DNA of 59,675 nt. It comes from a virus. The notes below the pieces were generated by a model, which worked only from the letters and a program-made list of their open reading frames with translations, ran no database searches and was not told the DNA's origin. The stretch is from positions 1 to 59,675 of the IMG/VR virus record IMGVR_UViG_3300022752_005293. One strand, 5' to 3'. Positions 45,880-54,334 of this stretch are shown one piece after another; within the stretch, counting starts at the first letter, position 1, and every line of letters starts with the position of its first letter. Position numbers and translations under genes: made by a program.

Positions 45880-46885
45880 TATTATTGTGAAAAGTTTCTA
45901 TGGCGATTATAATGTGAACTTTAATAAAAACATAGAAGTTTCAAAATTAGGCTCACATTTTATAGTAGATGAAAAAGTTTGTGAGATATACAAATTGGAT
46001 TATTTGCCAAATTTAATAAAAATTAATGCCATAGAAAAATCTAAATCTTTTTCAAATATTGAAAAAATTTTAAATAATTTAATAGATTTAAAATTAAAAA
46101 AAAACAGTATCCTTGTTGGGATAGGTGGGGGAATAATACAAGACATAACTAGTTTTATTAGTTCTATTTGGATGAGAGGAATACATTGGAATTATATACC
46201 AACAACTTTATTATCTCAGGCAGATAGTTGTATAGGTAGTAAAAGTAGTATTAATCTCAATAATGTAAAAAATGTTATTGGAACATTCTTTCCTCCGAAG
46301 AATATCTATATATGTAATTATTTTTTAGGTACTTTATCCGATGCCGATATAAAATCTGGTATTGGGGAAATTTTAAAATTATTGATTATAAACGGCGATA
46401 ACATAGAATATGATGATATAAGGCATAATTTAGATAAATATATTATTAAAGCTTTACTGATAAAAAAACATTTTATAGAAATAGATGAGCATGATAAAGG
46501 AATAAGACAATTACTAAATTATGGGCATTGTTTTGGACATGCTTTAGAATCAGCTTGTAATTTTAAATTGCCACATGGAATAGCAGTAAGTATTGGAATG
46601 AATATTGCTAATCACATGTCATTACAATTGAAAATGCTTTCTTATGAAAAATATGAAAAAATAAATAAAATTTTAGTTAAAAACTACAATGATTTTTCGG
46701 GATTAGTTTTTAACGAAAAAAAATTTATTTACTCGTTAAATAACGATAAAAAGAATTCAATAGATTTTCTGAGATTAATACATCTTACTAATGATGAAGT
46801 AGTTAAGACTAATATAGAAAACAATAAAAAAACTCTTGAAAAAATTTTTAATTCATTTTCACAACTTAAATTTAGACTAGAATAA
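45872..46885 (+). CDS. 3-Dehydroquinate synthase-like (sugar phosphate cyclase family)
   Basis: This 337-residue protein (GTG start inside the preceding stop region) has ILVGIGGGIIQDITSFISS, NYIPTTLLSQADSCIGSK, INLNNVKNVIGTFFPP, and zinc-ligand regions SGIGEILKLL and YGHCFGHALE. These are DHQS-superfamily hallmarks. Because it sits in a glycan operon and next to a ThDP enzyme, a role in making a carbocyclic or branched sugar is more likely than aromatic amino acid synthesis. The substrate is unknown. Confidence 0.85.
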   Translation: MLDIIVKSFYGDYNVNFNKNIEVSKLGSHFIVDEKVCEIYKLDYLPNLIKINAIEKSKSFSNIEKILNNLIDLKLKKNSILVGIGGGIIQDITSFISSIWMRGIHWNYIPTTLLSQADSCIGSKSSINLNNVKNVIGTFFPPKNIYICNYFLGTLSDADIKSGIGEILKLLIINGDNIEYDDIRHNLDKYIIKALLIKKHFIEIDEHDKGIRQLLNYGHCFGHALESACNFKLPHGIAVSIGMNIANHMSLQLKMLSYEKYEKINKILVKNYNDFSGLVFNEKKFIYSLNNDKKNSIDFLRLIHLTNDEVVKTNIENNKKTLEKIFNSFSQLKFRLE

Positions 46886-46887
46886 TT

Positions 46888-48678
46888 ATGAGAGTATGCG
46901 ATTATATTGCAAATAAGTTATCCTCTTTAGGAATAACTGAGGTTTATGGACTTGTTGGAGGGAGTACTGCTGGTTTGAACGATGGATTTATAAGTCATTC
47001 AAATATTAATTTTATAGGGTTTCATCATGAACAAGGTGCAGGACATGCTGCAGTAGGTGCTGCTAGAACTACTAATAAATTAAGTGTATGTAATGTTACT
47101 GCTGGTTGTGGTGTAACTAACGTATTAACTAGCTTACTTAACGCTTTCGATGAAAGTGCTCCAGTATTGTTTTTGAGTGGTAACACGAGTATTAGTAATC
47201 AAGCTAAATATATCAATAAGAATAAGAATATAAGACTTAGAAAATATGGTATTCAAGATTTAGATTGTGTGTCCTTAGTAAAAGATTTATGTAAATTTTC
47301 CATAGCAATAGAAAATGCAAACGAAGTACCATCTGCATTATTTAAAGCTATATCTATAGCTAACGAAGGTAGACCTGGTCCTGTTTGGATAGATATTCCA
47401 GGAAATTTACAAACTGCAATTATAAGTGATTTTGTTTATGATGATAGTATAGATAATCACAAAACTATTAATCGTGAAAAAGAAATAGAAATAAGTTTTG
47501 ATGAAGTATTGAAATCGAAAAGGCCTTTGGTGGTAGCAGGCAATGGTATTAACCTATCCAATTCTAGATCTCTTTTCAAAGATTTTTTATTAAAATATAA
47601 AATTCCATTTGTGACCACATTTTTATCTAGAGATTTAATAGATTATAATAACGATTTAAATTTAGGTATGATAGGCATTAAAGGCAATAGGTCTGCGAAT
47701 TTTGCAATGCAAAATTCGGATTGTTTGTTAATTCTCGGATGTTCTATGAATGTAACTCATATAGGTTACGATTCTAAAAGTTTTAGTCAGGGAAGTAAAA
47801 AAATAATGATAGATATAGATGAAAGTGAATTAAAGAAGGACATATTTGATATAGATTACCCCTTGCAAGTATGTATAAATACATACTTAAGACATGTGAA
47901 TAGTATACAGGCTGATAGCAATTTCGACGATTGGAATAATAAATGTATTCATTGGAAAAATTTATGGCCAATATATAATGAAACTTTACACAGATCAGAT
48001 AAGGGAGGAATCAATCTTTATGAAATCGTAGAAAGTATTAACAGAAATATGAAATCAAAAGATTGCTTTATTGTTGATGCTGGCCAGCCTTGTTACATAT
48101 TATCTACTAATGGAAAATTTAAAGAAAATTGTAGATATATGGCTCAATCAGCCCAAGGCGATATGGGATATGCTTTGCCTGCAAGTGTCGGAGTACATTT
48201 TGCGGATAAATCATTGAATGTAGTTATAGTTATAGGTGAAGGTAGTTTTTTTACTAATATGCAAGAACTTGCGGTTATTAAAAAATTTAATATTCCGGTT
48301 AAAATTTTTGTAATTAATAATGATGGTTATCTTAGTATTAAACAAACGCAGAATAAATTTTTTGAGGGAAGACAATGGGCAGTTAGTAATTCTACGGGAT
48401 TATATTTCGCAGATTTGAAAAAAATAGCAGATGCATTTGAATTAAACTATATAAAGATAGAGAATAATAAAGAATTAGATTCCTTGATGCCTATTATTCT
48501 TAGAAGCGAGGAGCCTATAATAGTAGAATTTATTTCACAAAAGGAATTAGATGTTTTGCCTGCACAAGCTTTGAAACCGGATGGTTCACAGGGCGCGCTT
48601 CATGATATGATACCTTTTCTTTCTGAGGATGTTCTAAAACAAGAAATGATATATGAATATAGTTATACTGGGAAGTAA
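46888..48678 (+). CDS. Thiamine-diphosphate-dependent enzyme (acetolactate synthase-like)
   Basis: This 596-residue ThDP enzyme has the full three-domain layout: the N-terminal catalytic Glu48 in GFHHEQGAGHAA, a middle domain (RPLVVAGNGINLSNS), and a C-terminal ThDP-binding motif GEGSFFTNM ending in NND. It forms or breaks C-C bonds through an acyl-anion intermediate. YerE of yersiniose synthesis is a known sugar-branching relative in function. With the RfbH-like and DHQS-like genes this points to a rare branched sugar. Confidence 0.85.
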   Translation: MRVCDYIANKLSSLGITEVYGLVGGSTAGLNDGFISHSNINFIGFHHEQGAGHAAVGAARTTNKLSVCNVTAGCGVTNVLTSLLNAFDESAPVLFLSGNTSISNQAKYINKNKNIRLRKYGIQDLDCVSLVKDLCKFSIAIENANEVPSALFKAISIANEGRPGPVWIDIPGNLQTAIISDFVYDDSIDNHKTINREKEIEISFDEVLKSKRPLVVAGNGINLSNSRSLFKDFLLKYKIPFVTTFLSRDLIDYNNDLNLGMIGIKGNRSANFAMQNSDCLLILGCSMNVTHIGYDSKSFSQGSKKIMIDIDESELKKDIFDIDYPLQVCINTYLRHVNSIQADSNFDDWNNKCIHWKNLWPIYNETLHRSDKGGINLYEIVESINRNMKSKDCFIVDAGQPCYILSTNGKFKENCRYMAQSAQGDMGYALPASVGVHFADKSLNVVIVIGEGSFFTNMQELAVIKKFNIPVKIFVINNDGYLSIKQTQNKFFEGRQWAVSNSTGLYFADLKKIADAFELNYIKIENNKELDSLMPIILRSEEPIIVEFISQKELDVLPAQALKPDGSQGALHDMIPFLSEDVLKQEMIYEYSYTGK

Positions 48679-49444
48679 TGGATTTATTGGTAAAAGTTTG
48701 GCTAAATATTTTTCTAACTTTAATCTTTATCTTTTAAACAGAAACAATATAGATTTACTAGATTTTTATTCAGTTAATAATTACTTAAAATTTAATAAAA
48801 TAGATATTGTAATTAATGCTGCGGCCATTATGACTGAGAAAAATCTTTTAAAGGATACTAGAAACAACTTAGGAATTTTTATAAATTTTTATCTTAATAG
48901 AAATTATTTTAAAAAATTTATCAATTTGTCTTCTGCTTCCGAATATGATAGAAATAACAATATAGATAAATTTGAAGAAAATAAAATATTTGATGTATTA
49001 CCTAATGATAGCTATGGTTTCGGTTTAAATATTAATAGTAAATTATCATATGATACTAAAAATTTTTTTAATTTAAGAATTTTTAATTGTTTTGGTAAAA
49101 ATGAATTGTCTTCTAGAATTTTTCCAAGAATTTTAAATCATGACACTATTACCATATCAAACGATAGATTTTTTGATTATTTTTTTATTAAAGATTTATG
49201 TACAGTAATAGAATATTTAATTTTATATGATTGTGTATATAAAGATATTAATGCGGTTTATATGGAGAAAATATTAATAAGTGAAGCAGTCAATTTATTT
49301 TGCGAAATACATAAATTAAAAAGGAAAATAGTTATAGATAGTACTAGTAATCTTAACTATACGGGGTGTGGAAAAAAATTAAATAGTTTAAATTTAAATT
49401 TGATAGGTTTGAAAGAAGGATTGAAAAGGTATTTTGATGAATAA
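48653..49444 (+). CDS. NAD-dependent epimerase/reductase-like SDR
   Basis: This 263-residue protein has NIVILGSNGFIGKSLAKYF (GxxGxxG) and VINAAAIMTEKN. The substrate-side Ser is in INLSSASEYDR. The canonical Tyr-x-x-x-Lys is not clear: YGFGLNINSKL has the Lys further away. It is smaller than usual extended SDRs and very AT-rich and Asn-rich compared with its neighbours. It overlaps the ThDP gene by 26 bases and the next gene by 8. Confidence 0.75.
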   Translation: MNIVILGSNGFIGKSLAKYFSNFNLYLLNRNNIDLLDFYSVNNYLKFNKIDIVINAAAIMTEKNLLKDTRNNLGIFINFYLNRNYFKKFINLSSASEYDRNNNIDKFEENKIFDVLPNDSYGFGLNINSKLSYDTKNFFNLRIFNCFGKNELSSRIFPRILNHDTITISNDRFFDYFFIKDLCTVIEYLILYDCVYKDINAVYMEKILISEAVNLFCEIHKLKRKIVIDSTSNLNYTGCGKKLNSLNLNLIGLKEGLKRYFDE

Positions 49445-50390
49445 AGTTGTGTATGTTACGGGATGCCTAGGATTTATAGGGTATCACGTTACTAAAAAAT
49501 GTTTAGAAAAAGGTTATTATGTCTTTGGTATAGATAAATGCACGTATGCTTCTAATATTAATCTACTTAATGATCTAAAACAATATGGCAATCAATTTAG
49601 ATTTGAAGTACTAGATATTAATGACATTACTAGATTATATGATTGTGATTATGTAATAAATACTGCCGCAGAAACACATGTAGATAATAGTATAGAGAGC
49701 TCAGATGTGTTTCTTAAAAGTAATGTAAACGGTGTCCATAGATTACTTGAATTAATCAAATCTAAACCCAAATCAATACGACCTATTTTATTACACTTTA
49801 GTACAGATGAAGTATATGGTGATCTAGAACTAGGATCGCATACCGAAAAGGATTTGCTATTACCGAGCAATCCGTATTCTGCTACTAAGGCTGCTGCAGA
49901 TATGTTAATTATGGCATGGGCCAGAACTTATCAGATTCCATATATTATAGTTAGGCCAACAAACAATTACGGTATCGGACAGTATGTAGAAAAGTTTATA
50001 CCAAAGGCAATTAAGAATTTGAGCCTCGGCAAAAAAATAGTGATGCATGATAAAGGATTACCTAAAAGAACTTGGCTTCATGTTTCCGATACGGCAGAAG
50101 CTATAATAACTATTATACATAAAAATGTAGTTAATGAAATTTATAATATTTCTGGCAATACAGAAAGACAAAATATAGATGTTGCTCAGAATTTACTTAA
50201 TATTTTTTATCAAAAACAATCTTATACACTAAATGATAATTTTGATTTTTCCGAAGTAAGACCCGGGCAGGACGTAAGATATTCAATAGATGATAAAAAA
50301 TTGAAAGAATTGGGATGGGAACCAAAAGCTAATTTTAACGAAGAATTAAAAACAATTGTTCAATGGTATAAAGAGAGATTTATTTGGTAA
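49437..50390 (+). CDS. dTDP-glucose 4,6-dehydratase-like protein
   Basis: This protein (317 residues from ATG 49437; TTG at 49434 is an alternative) has VVYVTGCLGFIGYHVTKKCL, AAETHVDNSIESSDVFLKSN, FSTDEVYGDLELG, YSATKAAADMLI and VRPTNNYGIGQYVEKFIPK, matching RmlB. It dehydrates a nucleotide hexose to the 4-keto-6-deoxy form. It could supply the RfbH-like enzyme with its substrate if it accepts the right nucleotide sugar. Confidence 0.9.
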   Translation: MNKVVYVTGCLGFIGYHVTKKCLEKGYYVFGIDKCTYASNINLLNDLKQYGNQFRFEVLDINDITRLYDCDYVINTAAETHVDNSIESSDVFLKSNVNGVHRLLELIKSKPKSIRPILLHFSTDEVYGDLELGSHTEKDLLLPSNPYSATKAAADMLIMAWARTYQIPYIIVRPTNNYGIGQYVEKFIPKAIKNLSLGKKIVMHDKGLPKRTWLHVSDTAEAIITIIHKNVVNEIYNISGNTERQNIDVAQNLLNIFYQKQSYTLNDNFDFSEVRPGQDVRYSIDDKKLKELGWEPKANFNEELKTIVQWYKERFIW

Positions 50391-51085
50391 TGAATAAAAT
50401 ATTTTCAACTAGTGTTTATGGCAATAATCCTAGATATATTATCGGCGCACATAGACAATATGAGCTTGCAAAAAAATATTATTCTGATTGGGAATTTAGA
50501 TTATATGTGGATAATAAATCTAATTATACTGATCTTAAAGATGCTAATATTATAGAAGTACCGGATTCTAGTCATGGTGTTTTCTGGAGATTTCTTCCTC
50601 TTTTCGAGAATGAAGAAAATATAACTATAGTTAGAGATGCTGACGGCAGGATTACTCTAAGAGAACAAATGGCGGTAAGTGAATGGATGGATTCTTATAA
50701 AATTTTTCACATTTATAGAGACCATGAGGCTCATTATCAATTTCCTATTGTAGCATGCGCATTTGGTCTTAAAGGTAAATTGCCCAATGAATTATTGGAA
50801 GTAATGAAGTATTTTATGTTTAATACAAATTACTATACTAATGATCAGGTATATCTTAGAGATTATATCTATCCTTTTATTCAAAATAATGTTATGATAC
50901 ACAGTATGTATCGGGGCTGGTTTGGAGAAACAAGAAATAGATTAAAAAATAGATATTCTTTTTGTGGCAATGGATATGATGAAAACGATATGCCCATATA
51001 TGCGGCATCTATGGCGGAAATGTCTAACGATCATATGTCTAGATTAACCGAGGCTGATAAATTTGATGAAGGTATTTTGAAATGA
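50390..51085 (+). CDS. Putative glycosyltransferase (GT-A-like)
   Basis: This protein (231 residues from ATG 50390, overlapping the previous stop by one base) contains KIFSTSVYGNNPRYIIGAHR, FWRFLPLFENEENITIVRDADG (an RDAD acidic motif in the DxD position) and YIYPFIQNNVMIHSMYRGWFGET. The pattern resembles GT-A-like proteins that read a 'RD-D' metal site. Donor and acceptor unknown. Confidence 0.6.
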   Translation: MNKIFSTSVYGNNPRYIIGAHRQYELAKKYYSDWEFRLYVDNKSNYTDLKDANIIEVPDSSHGVFWRFLPLFENEENITIVRDADGRITLREQMAVSEWMDSYKIFHIYRDHEAHYQFPIVACAFGLKGKLPNELLEVMKYFMFNTNYYTNDQVYLRDYIYPFIQNNVMIHSMYRGWFGETRNRLKNRYSFCGNGYDENDMPIYAASMAEMSNDHMSRLTEADKFDEGILK

Positions 51086-51891
51086 AAACGTATTTTATAT
51101 TACCCATCTTTAATAAAGAAGATCTAATACATGATGTTCTAGAAGGCATTGTCAATAGTGTATCAGGTGAGTATAAAGTAATTACTATCTTAGATGGTTG
51201 TATTGATAAAAGCGAATCCATTCTTTTAGAGTTTATAGACAAAAATAATTTAAAGGATAAATTTGATATTCTTTTAATGCATGATGTGCATGAAATAACT
51301 TGCCTTAATTATGGACTAACACATATAAAACTATTACGCCCCGAACCCGAAGATATTGTTATTACTGTACAAGATGATGTTGTAATACAAGAAAAAAATT
51401 TGGATACTTATCTATTTAGTGTTTGGAATACTATACCTGAGTTGGGATATCTTTCTTTAAGACTAGGTTGTGATATTAATTCAAACAACCAAACCATCTT
51501 AGAAAGCAACTTTGTTGAATCTGAATTTGGTCATTGGAAACAAATAGGTAGAACAGATTTTCAAATATTGAATCATTATGATTTCGAAGAAACAGAAGTT
51601 GCTATTAGAAGTCCTGCAGTAACAAAATGGAAAAGACACATGGAGATTGGATTTTACGATTCAGCTTTAGCCCCATGTGGTTTTGATTGCCATGATTTTA
51701 GTATCAGAATGAAGGAAAATGGATATAAAAATGGCGTATTATCTATATCGTTTAAAAGCGATGTAGATTGGGGATCCATGAGATCTAAACCAATGACAAA
51801 AGTTAATTCGATATATGGTAGAGTATATGAAGTAAACAAACAATACTTAGCGAATAAACATAAAAAATATTTTGAGAAAAAGAATGTCTAA
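51082..51891 (+). CDS. Family 2 glycosyltransferase
   Basis: This 269-residue GT-A protein starts TYFILPIFNKEDLIHDVLEGI, with VITILDGCIDKSESILLEF and the DxD-type motif VITVQDDVVIQEKNLDTYL. GFDCHDFSIRMKENGYKNG occupies the acceptor ED-like site. It is coupled by ATGA to the preceding gene and overlaps the next GT by 8 bases. Confidence 0.8.
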   Translation: MKTYFILPIFNKEDLIHDVLEGIVNSVSGEYKVITILDGCIDKSESILLEFIDKNNLKDKFDILLMHDVHEITCLNYGLTHIKLLRPEPEDIVITVQDDVVIQEKNLDTYLFSVWNTIPELGYLSLRLGCDINSNNQTILESNFVESEFGHWKQIGRTDFQILNHYDFEETEVAIRSPAVTKWKRHMEIGFYDSALAPCGFDCHDFSIRMKENGYKNGVLSISFKSDVDWGSMRSKPMTKVNSIYGRVYEVNKQYLANKHKKYFEKKNV

Positions 51892-52594
51892 GGTAACTAT
51901 TATTACTGCTACTACCGGCTCTCAATTATTGAAACAAAATCTTCAGTCAGTTATAAATCAGACATATAAAAATGTTCAGCATCTTATAGTTGTCGATGGA
52001 CAACATCATAAAGAAAATGCATTAAAATACTTGGTAAAACAAGATGTTATAGTTTTGCCATATGCTACAGGTATTCAACAGTATAATGGGCATAGAATAT
52101 ATGGTGGATGCACATATTTTGCTGAGGGAGATTATATTATGTTTCTAGATGAGGACAATTGGCTTGAACCGAATCATGTAGAAAGTCTTATTGAAATATC
52201 AGATAAGAATTCTTTTTCATGTTCGTTGAGAAAAATAGTAAGTCAAGAGGGCAGTTATATTTGTAATGATGATTGCGAAAATTTAGGAAATTGGCAATCT
52301 GTTCTCGGTGATTATTTTGTTGATGTAAATTGTTTTTTTCTACCAAAACTATTGGCTTTACAACTCTCACCTTTATGGTACAAAAGAGCTAGACATTCTG
52401 ATGATCAACCTGAGGTGGATAGAGCATTGACTTCTGCTCTAAAAGATAATAATATTAGATGTAATGTTTCAGGCAAATATACTGTTAATTATAGAGTAGG
52501 TAATAGAAACGATTCAGTACAAGGTACATTTTTTCTTCGAGGAAATGAATTAATGAAGCAAAAATATGATGGGGTATATCCGTGGCGAAAATAG
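51884..52594 (+). CDS. Family 2 glycosyltransferase
   Basis: This protein (236 residues from ATG 51884; a TTG at 51872 is less likely) has KVTIITATTGSQLLKQNLQS, HLIVVDGQHHKENAL and DYIMFLDEDNWLEPNHVESL with a clear metal-binding DED. It is the last sugar gene of the island. The next gene (DUF3310-like) begins with GTG inside its last codons, which marks a sharp border back to phage core genes. Confidence 0.82.
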   Translation: MSKVTIITATTGSQLLKQNLQSVINQTYKNVQHLIVVDGQHHKENALKYLVKQDVIVLPYATGIQQYNGHRIYGGCTYFAEGDYIMFLDEDNWLEPNHVESLIEISDKNSFSCSLRKIVSQEGSYICNDDCENLGNWQSVLGDYFVDVNCFFLPKLLALQLSPLWYKRARHSDDQPEVDRALTSALKDNNIRCNVSGKYTVNYRVGNRNDSVQGTFFLRGNELMKQKYDGVYPWRK

Positions 52595-52893
52595 AATACA
52601 AGTATAATGAAAAGTCTTTACTTAAAGAATTGCAAGATTACATCGACGAAACCTATTCACAACATTATTCCCAAGGAAAAATTCAAACTACAGAATTTAT
52701 AATTGATATGGGTGATGGTATACCACACACCAGAGGAAATATAATTAAGTATGCCCAAAGATATGGCAAAAAAGAAGGAAGAAATAGGAAAGATATACTA
52801 AAGGTGTTACACTATGCTTTAATTATGCTGTATGTGCATGATTTAGAAACAAGTAGTAAAGAGGTAATAGAAACAATTTATCATCCTGTATGA
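52582..52893 (+). CDS. DUF3310-like small protein
   Basis: This 103-residue protein (GTG start at 52582, overlapping the previous gene by 13 bases) has IQTTEFIIDMGDGIPHTRGNIIKYAQRYGKK and KDILKVLHYALIM. This is the 'KIQ-x-x-EFI ... GN-x-IKY-x-x-R-x-GKK ... DL-K-A-x-x-YL' pattern of the phage DUF3310 family, often called nucleotide kinase-like without proof. It lies directly before the clamp gene. Confidence 0.75.
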   Translation: MAKIEYKYNEKSLLKELQDYIDETYSQHYSQGKIQTTEFIIDMGDGIPHTRGNIIKYAQRYGKKEGRNRKDILKVLHYALIMLYVHDLETSSKEVIETIYHPV

Positions 52894-52903
52894 GGTTATT
52901 ATG
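52894..52903 (+). promoter_or_regulatory. Candidate RegA operator at gp45 start
   Basis: GAGGTTATTATG spans the Shine-Dalgarno and start codon of gene 45 (ATG 52901). The same GGTTATTATG occurs at the gene 44 start (54325-54334). It parallels the GAGGAAATTATG-type site bound by RegA at T4 gene 44/45 starts. RegA is encoded just downstream. Inference from pattern only. Confidence 0.5.
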
Positions 52904-53557
52904 CAAATAAGTAAAGAAACAATTGAAGTTTTGAAAAATTTTGCAAGTATTAATAGTAATATTCTTATTCGCAAGGGAAAAAATCTTGCTACTATTAGTA
53001 CGGCAAAAAATATTTTTGCCAAAGCCAATGTAGCTGAAGATTTTCCTATAGAAGTTCCAATATATGATTTAAATTCCTTATTGGCATTATTAACTTTAAT
53101 GGAAAATCAAAATGTAGAATTTGGGGATAAATCTTTAACTATTTCCAAAGATGGCGGAAAATTTGAATATTTTTATTCTAATGCAGGTGTAATAGTAGCA
53201 GCACCAGATAAATCAATTGAATTAGATAATCATTTTCAGTTTAAATTAACGGCTGAGGATGTTCAAATGATTATAAAGGCTGCAGCAATCACATCCGCTC
53301 CCACAATTTCAGTAACTTGTAAGCATCAACAAGTAGTACTTACTATTGGTGACAAGAAAAATGATACTGCTAATACTTATAAGAAAACTATTGGACCTGG
53401 GCTAGAAGATTTTGAATGTCATATGGCAGTGGAAAATTTTAAGATTATACCTGATGCTTATACTGTAACTATTTCTAAAAAGAAATTTATGCATTTTAAG
53501 CATGAAACAAAATCCGTTGAATATTTCATTGCAATGGAACCAGATTCGGTGGTGTAA
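52901..53557 (+). CDS. gp45: Sliding clamp gp45
   Basis: This 218-residue DNA polymerase processivity clamp has MQISKETIEVLKNFASINSN at the start, FPIEVPIYDLNSLLALLTL, FKLTAEDVQMIIKAAAITSA and a C-terminal EYFIAMEPDSVV, all gp45-like. In T4 it also activates late transcription with gp55/gp33 and binds C-terminal peptides of polymerase and other enzymes. Two modification-block proteins here carry such peptides. Confidence 0.93.
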   Translation: MQISKETIEVLKNFASINSNILIRKGKNLATISTAKNIFAKANVAEDFPIEVPIYDLNSLLALLTLMENQNVEFGDKSLTISKDGGKFEYFYSNAGVIVAAPDKSIELDNHFQFKLTAEDVQMIIKAAAITSAPTISVTCKHQQVVLTIGDKKNDTANTYKKTIGPGLEDFECHMAVENFKIIPDAYTVTISKKKFMHFKHETKSVEYFIAMEPDSVV

Positions 53558-54315
53558 TGTTCACTGAAAATAATGATAATTCTATAATGATAGCTACGCC
53601 CATGTATAATGGGCAATGTTATTTTGGCTATGTAAGTAGCCTAATTCAAAATGTTATAGATCTTCGAACTAATAACGTTGGTGCTTATTGGATGTTTATT
53701 CCCAATGAAAGCCTTATTACTAGGGGAAGAAATTATGCAGTAAATTATTTTTTGAAATCTGAATGTACTCACTTAATGTTTATAGATTCAGATATTATAT
53801 TTCCTCCCAATAGTATTAGACAATTGCTTTATGCGGATAAGGATATCATTTGTGCACCTTATCCAAAAAAATTTATTGATTGGGAAAATATTAATAACAT
53901 TGTAAAACATAACAAAGATAAAGATTTGCCTGATTTACGTAAATTTGGCGCGTCATATGTTATAAATTACATAGATAACAATAATCCTCCTATACCTGAC
54001 GAAAAAGGTATTGTGGAAGTAGCGCATTCCGGTACAGGATTTATGCTTATTAAAAGAAAAGTATTTGAAGATCTAGAATCAAGTATGGGAAGAGCCCGCG
54101 CTTCAAATTTTGGAAGATTTAATGAATGGTATACTGAATTCTTTAAAACAGTTATAGGACATGATGGTGTTTTTTATTCTGAAGATTGGTTTTTTTGTGA
54201 GGAATATAGAAAATTGGGAGGCAAGGTGCATTTGATACCAAGTATCAAATTAGATCACATAGGTAATTATATTTATTCTGGGGATATTTTAGCTACCGGT
54301 GCTAATGTAACTTAA
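53557..54315 (+). CDS. GT-A (family 2-like) glycosyltransferase, copy 2
   Basis: This 252-residue protein is a paralogue of the gene at 15903. It shares SIMIATPMYNGQCYFGYV, IPNESLITRGRNYAVNYFL, MFIDSDIIFPPNSIRQLL, CAPYPKKFIDWENI, SGTGFMLIKRK and YSEDWFFCEEYRKLGGKVHL. It is inserted between clamp gp45 and clamp loader gp44, which are adjacent in T4, overlapping gp45 by one base. Acceptor unknown. Confidence 0.78.
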   Translation: MFTENNDNSIMIATPMYNGQCYFGYVSSLIQNVIDLRTNNVGAYWMFIPNESLITRGRNYAVNYFLKSECTHLMFIDSDIIFPPNSIRQLLYADKDIICAPYPKKFIDWENINNIVKHNKDKDLPDLRKFGASYVINYIDNNNPPIPDEKGIVEVAHSGTGFMLIKRKVFEDLESSMGRARASNFGRFNEWYTEFFKTVIGHDGVFYSEDWFFCEEYRKLGGKVHLIPSIKLDHIGNYIYSGDILATGANVT

Positions 54316-54324
54316 TTATTTTGG

Positions 54325-54334
54325 GGTTATTATG
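54325..54334 (+). promoter_or_regulatory. Candidate RegA operator at gp44 start
   Basis: GGTTATTATG covers the region from the Shine-Dalgarno (GGGG) to the gp44 ATG at 54332. It is identical to the site at gp45. The shared sequence ends at the start codon, as expected for translational repression. Confidence 0.5.

Noticed and set aside
45872-46885. Shikimate-pathway AroB as an auxiliary metabolic gene
   Set aside because: Family features fit, but no other shikimate gene is present and the gene is coupled to sugar genes on both sides.
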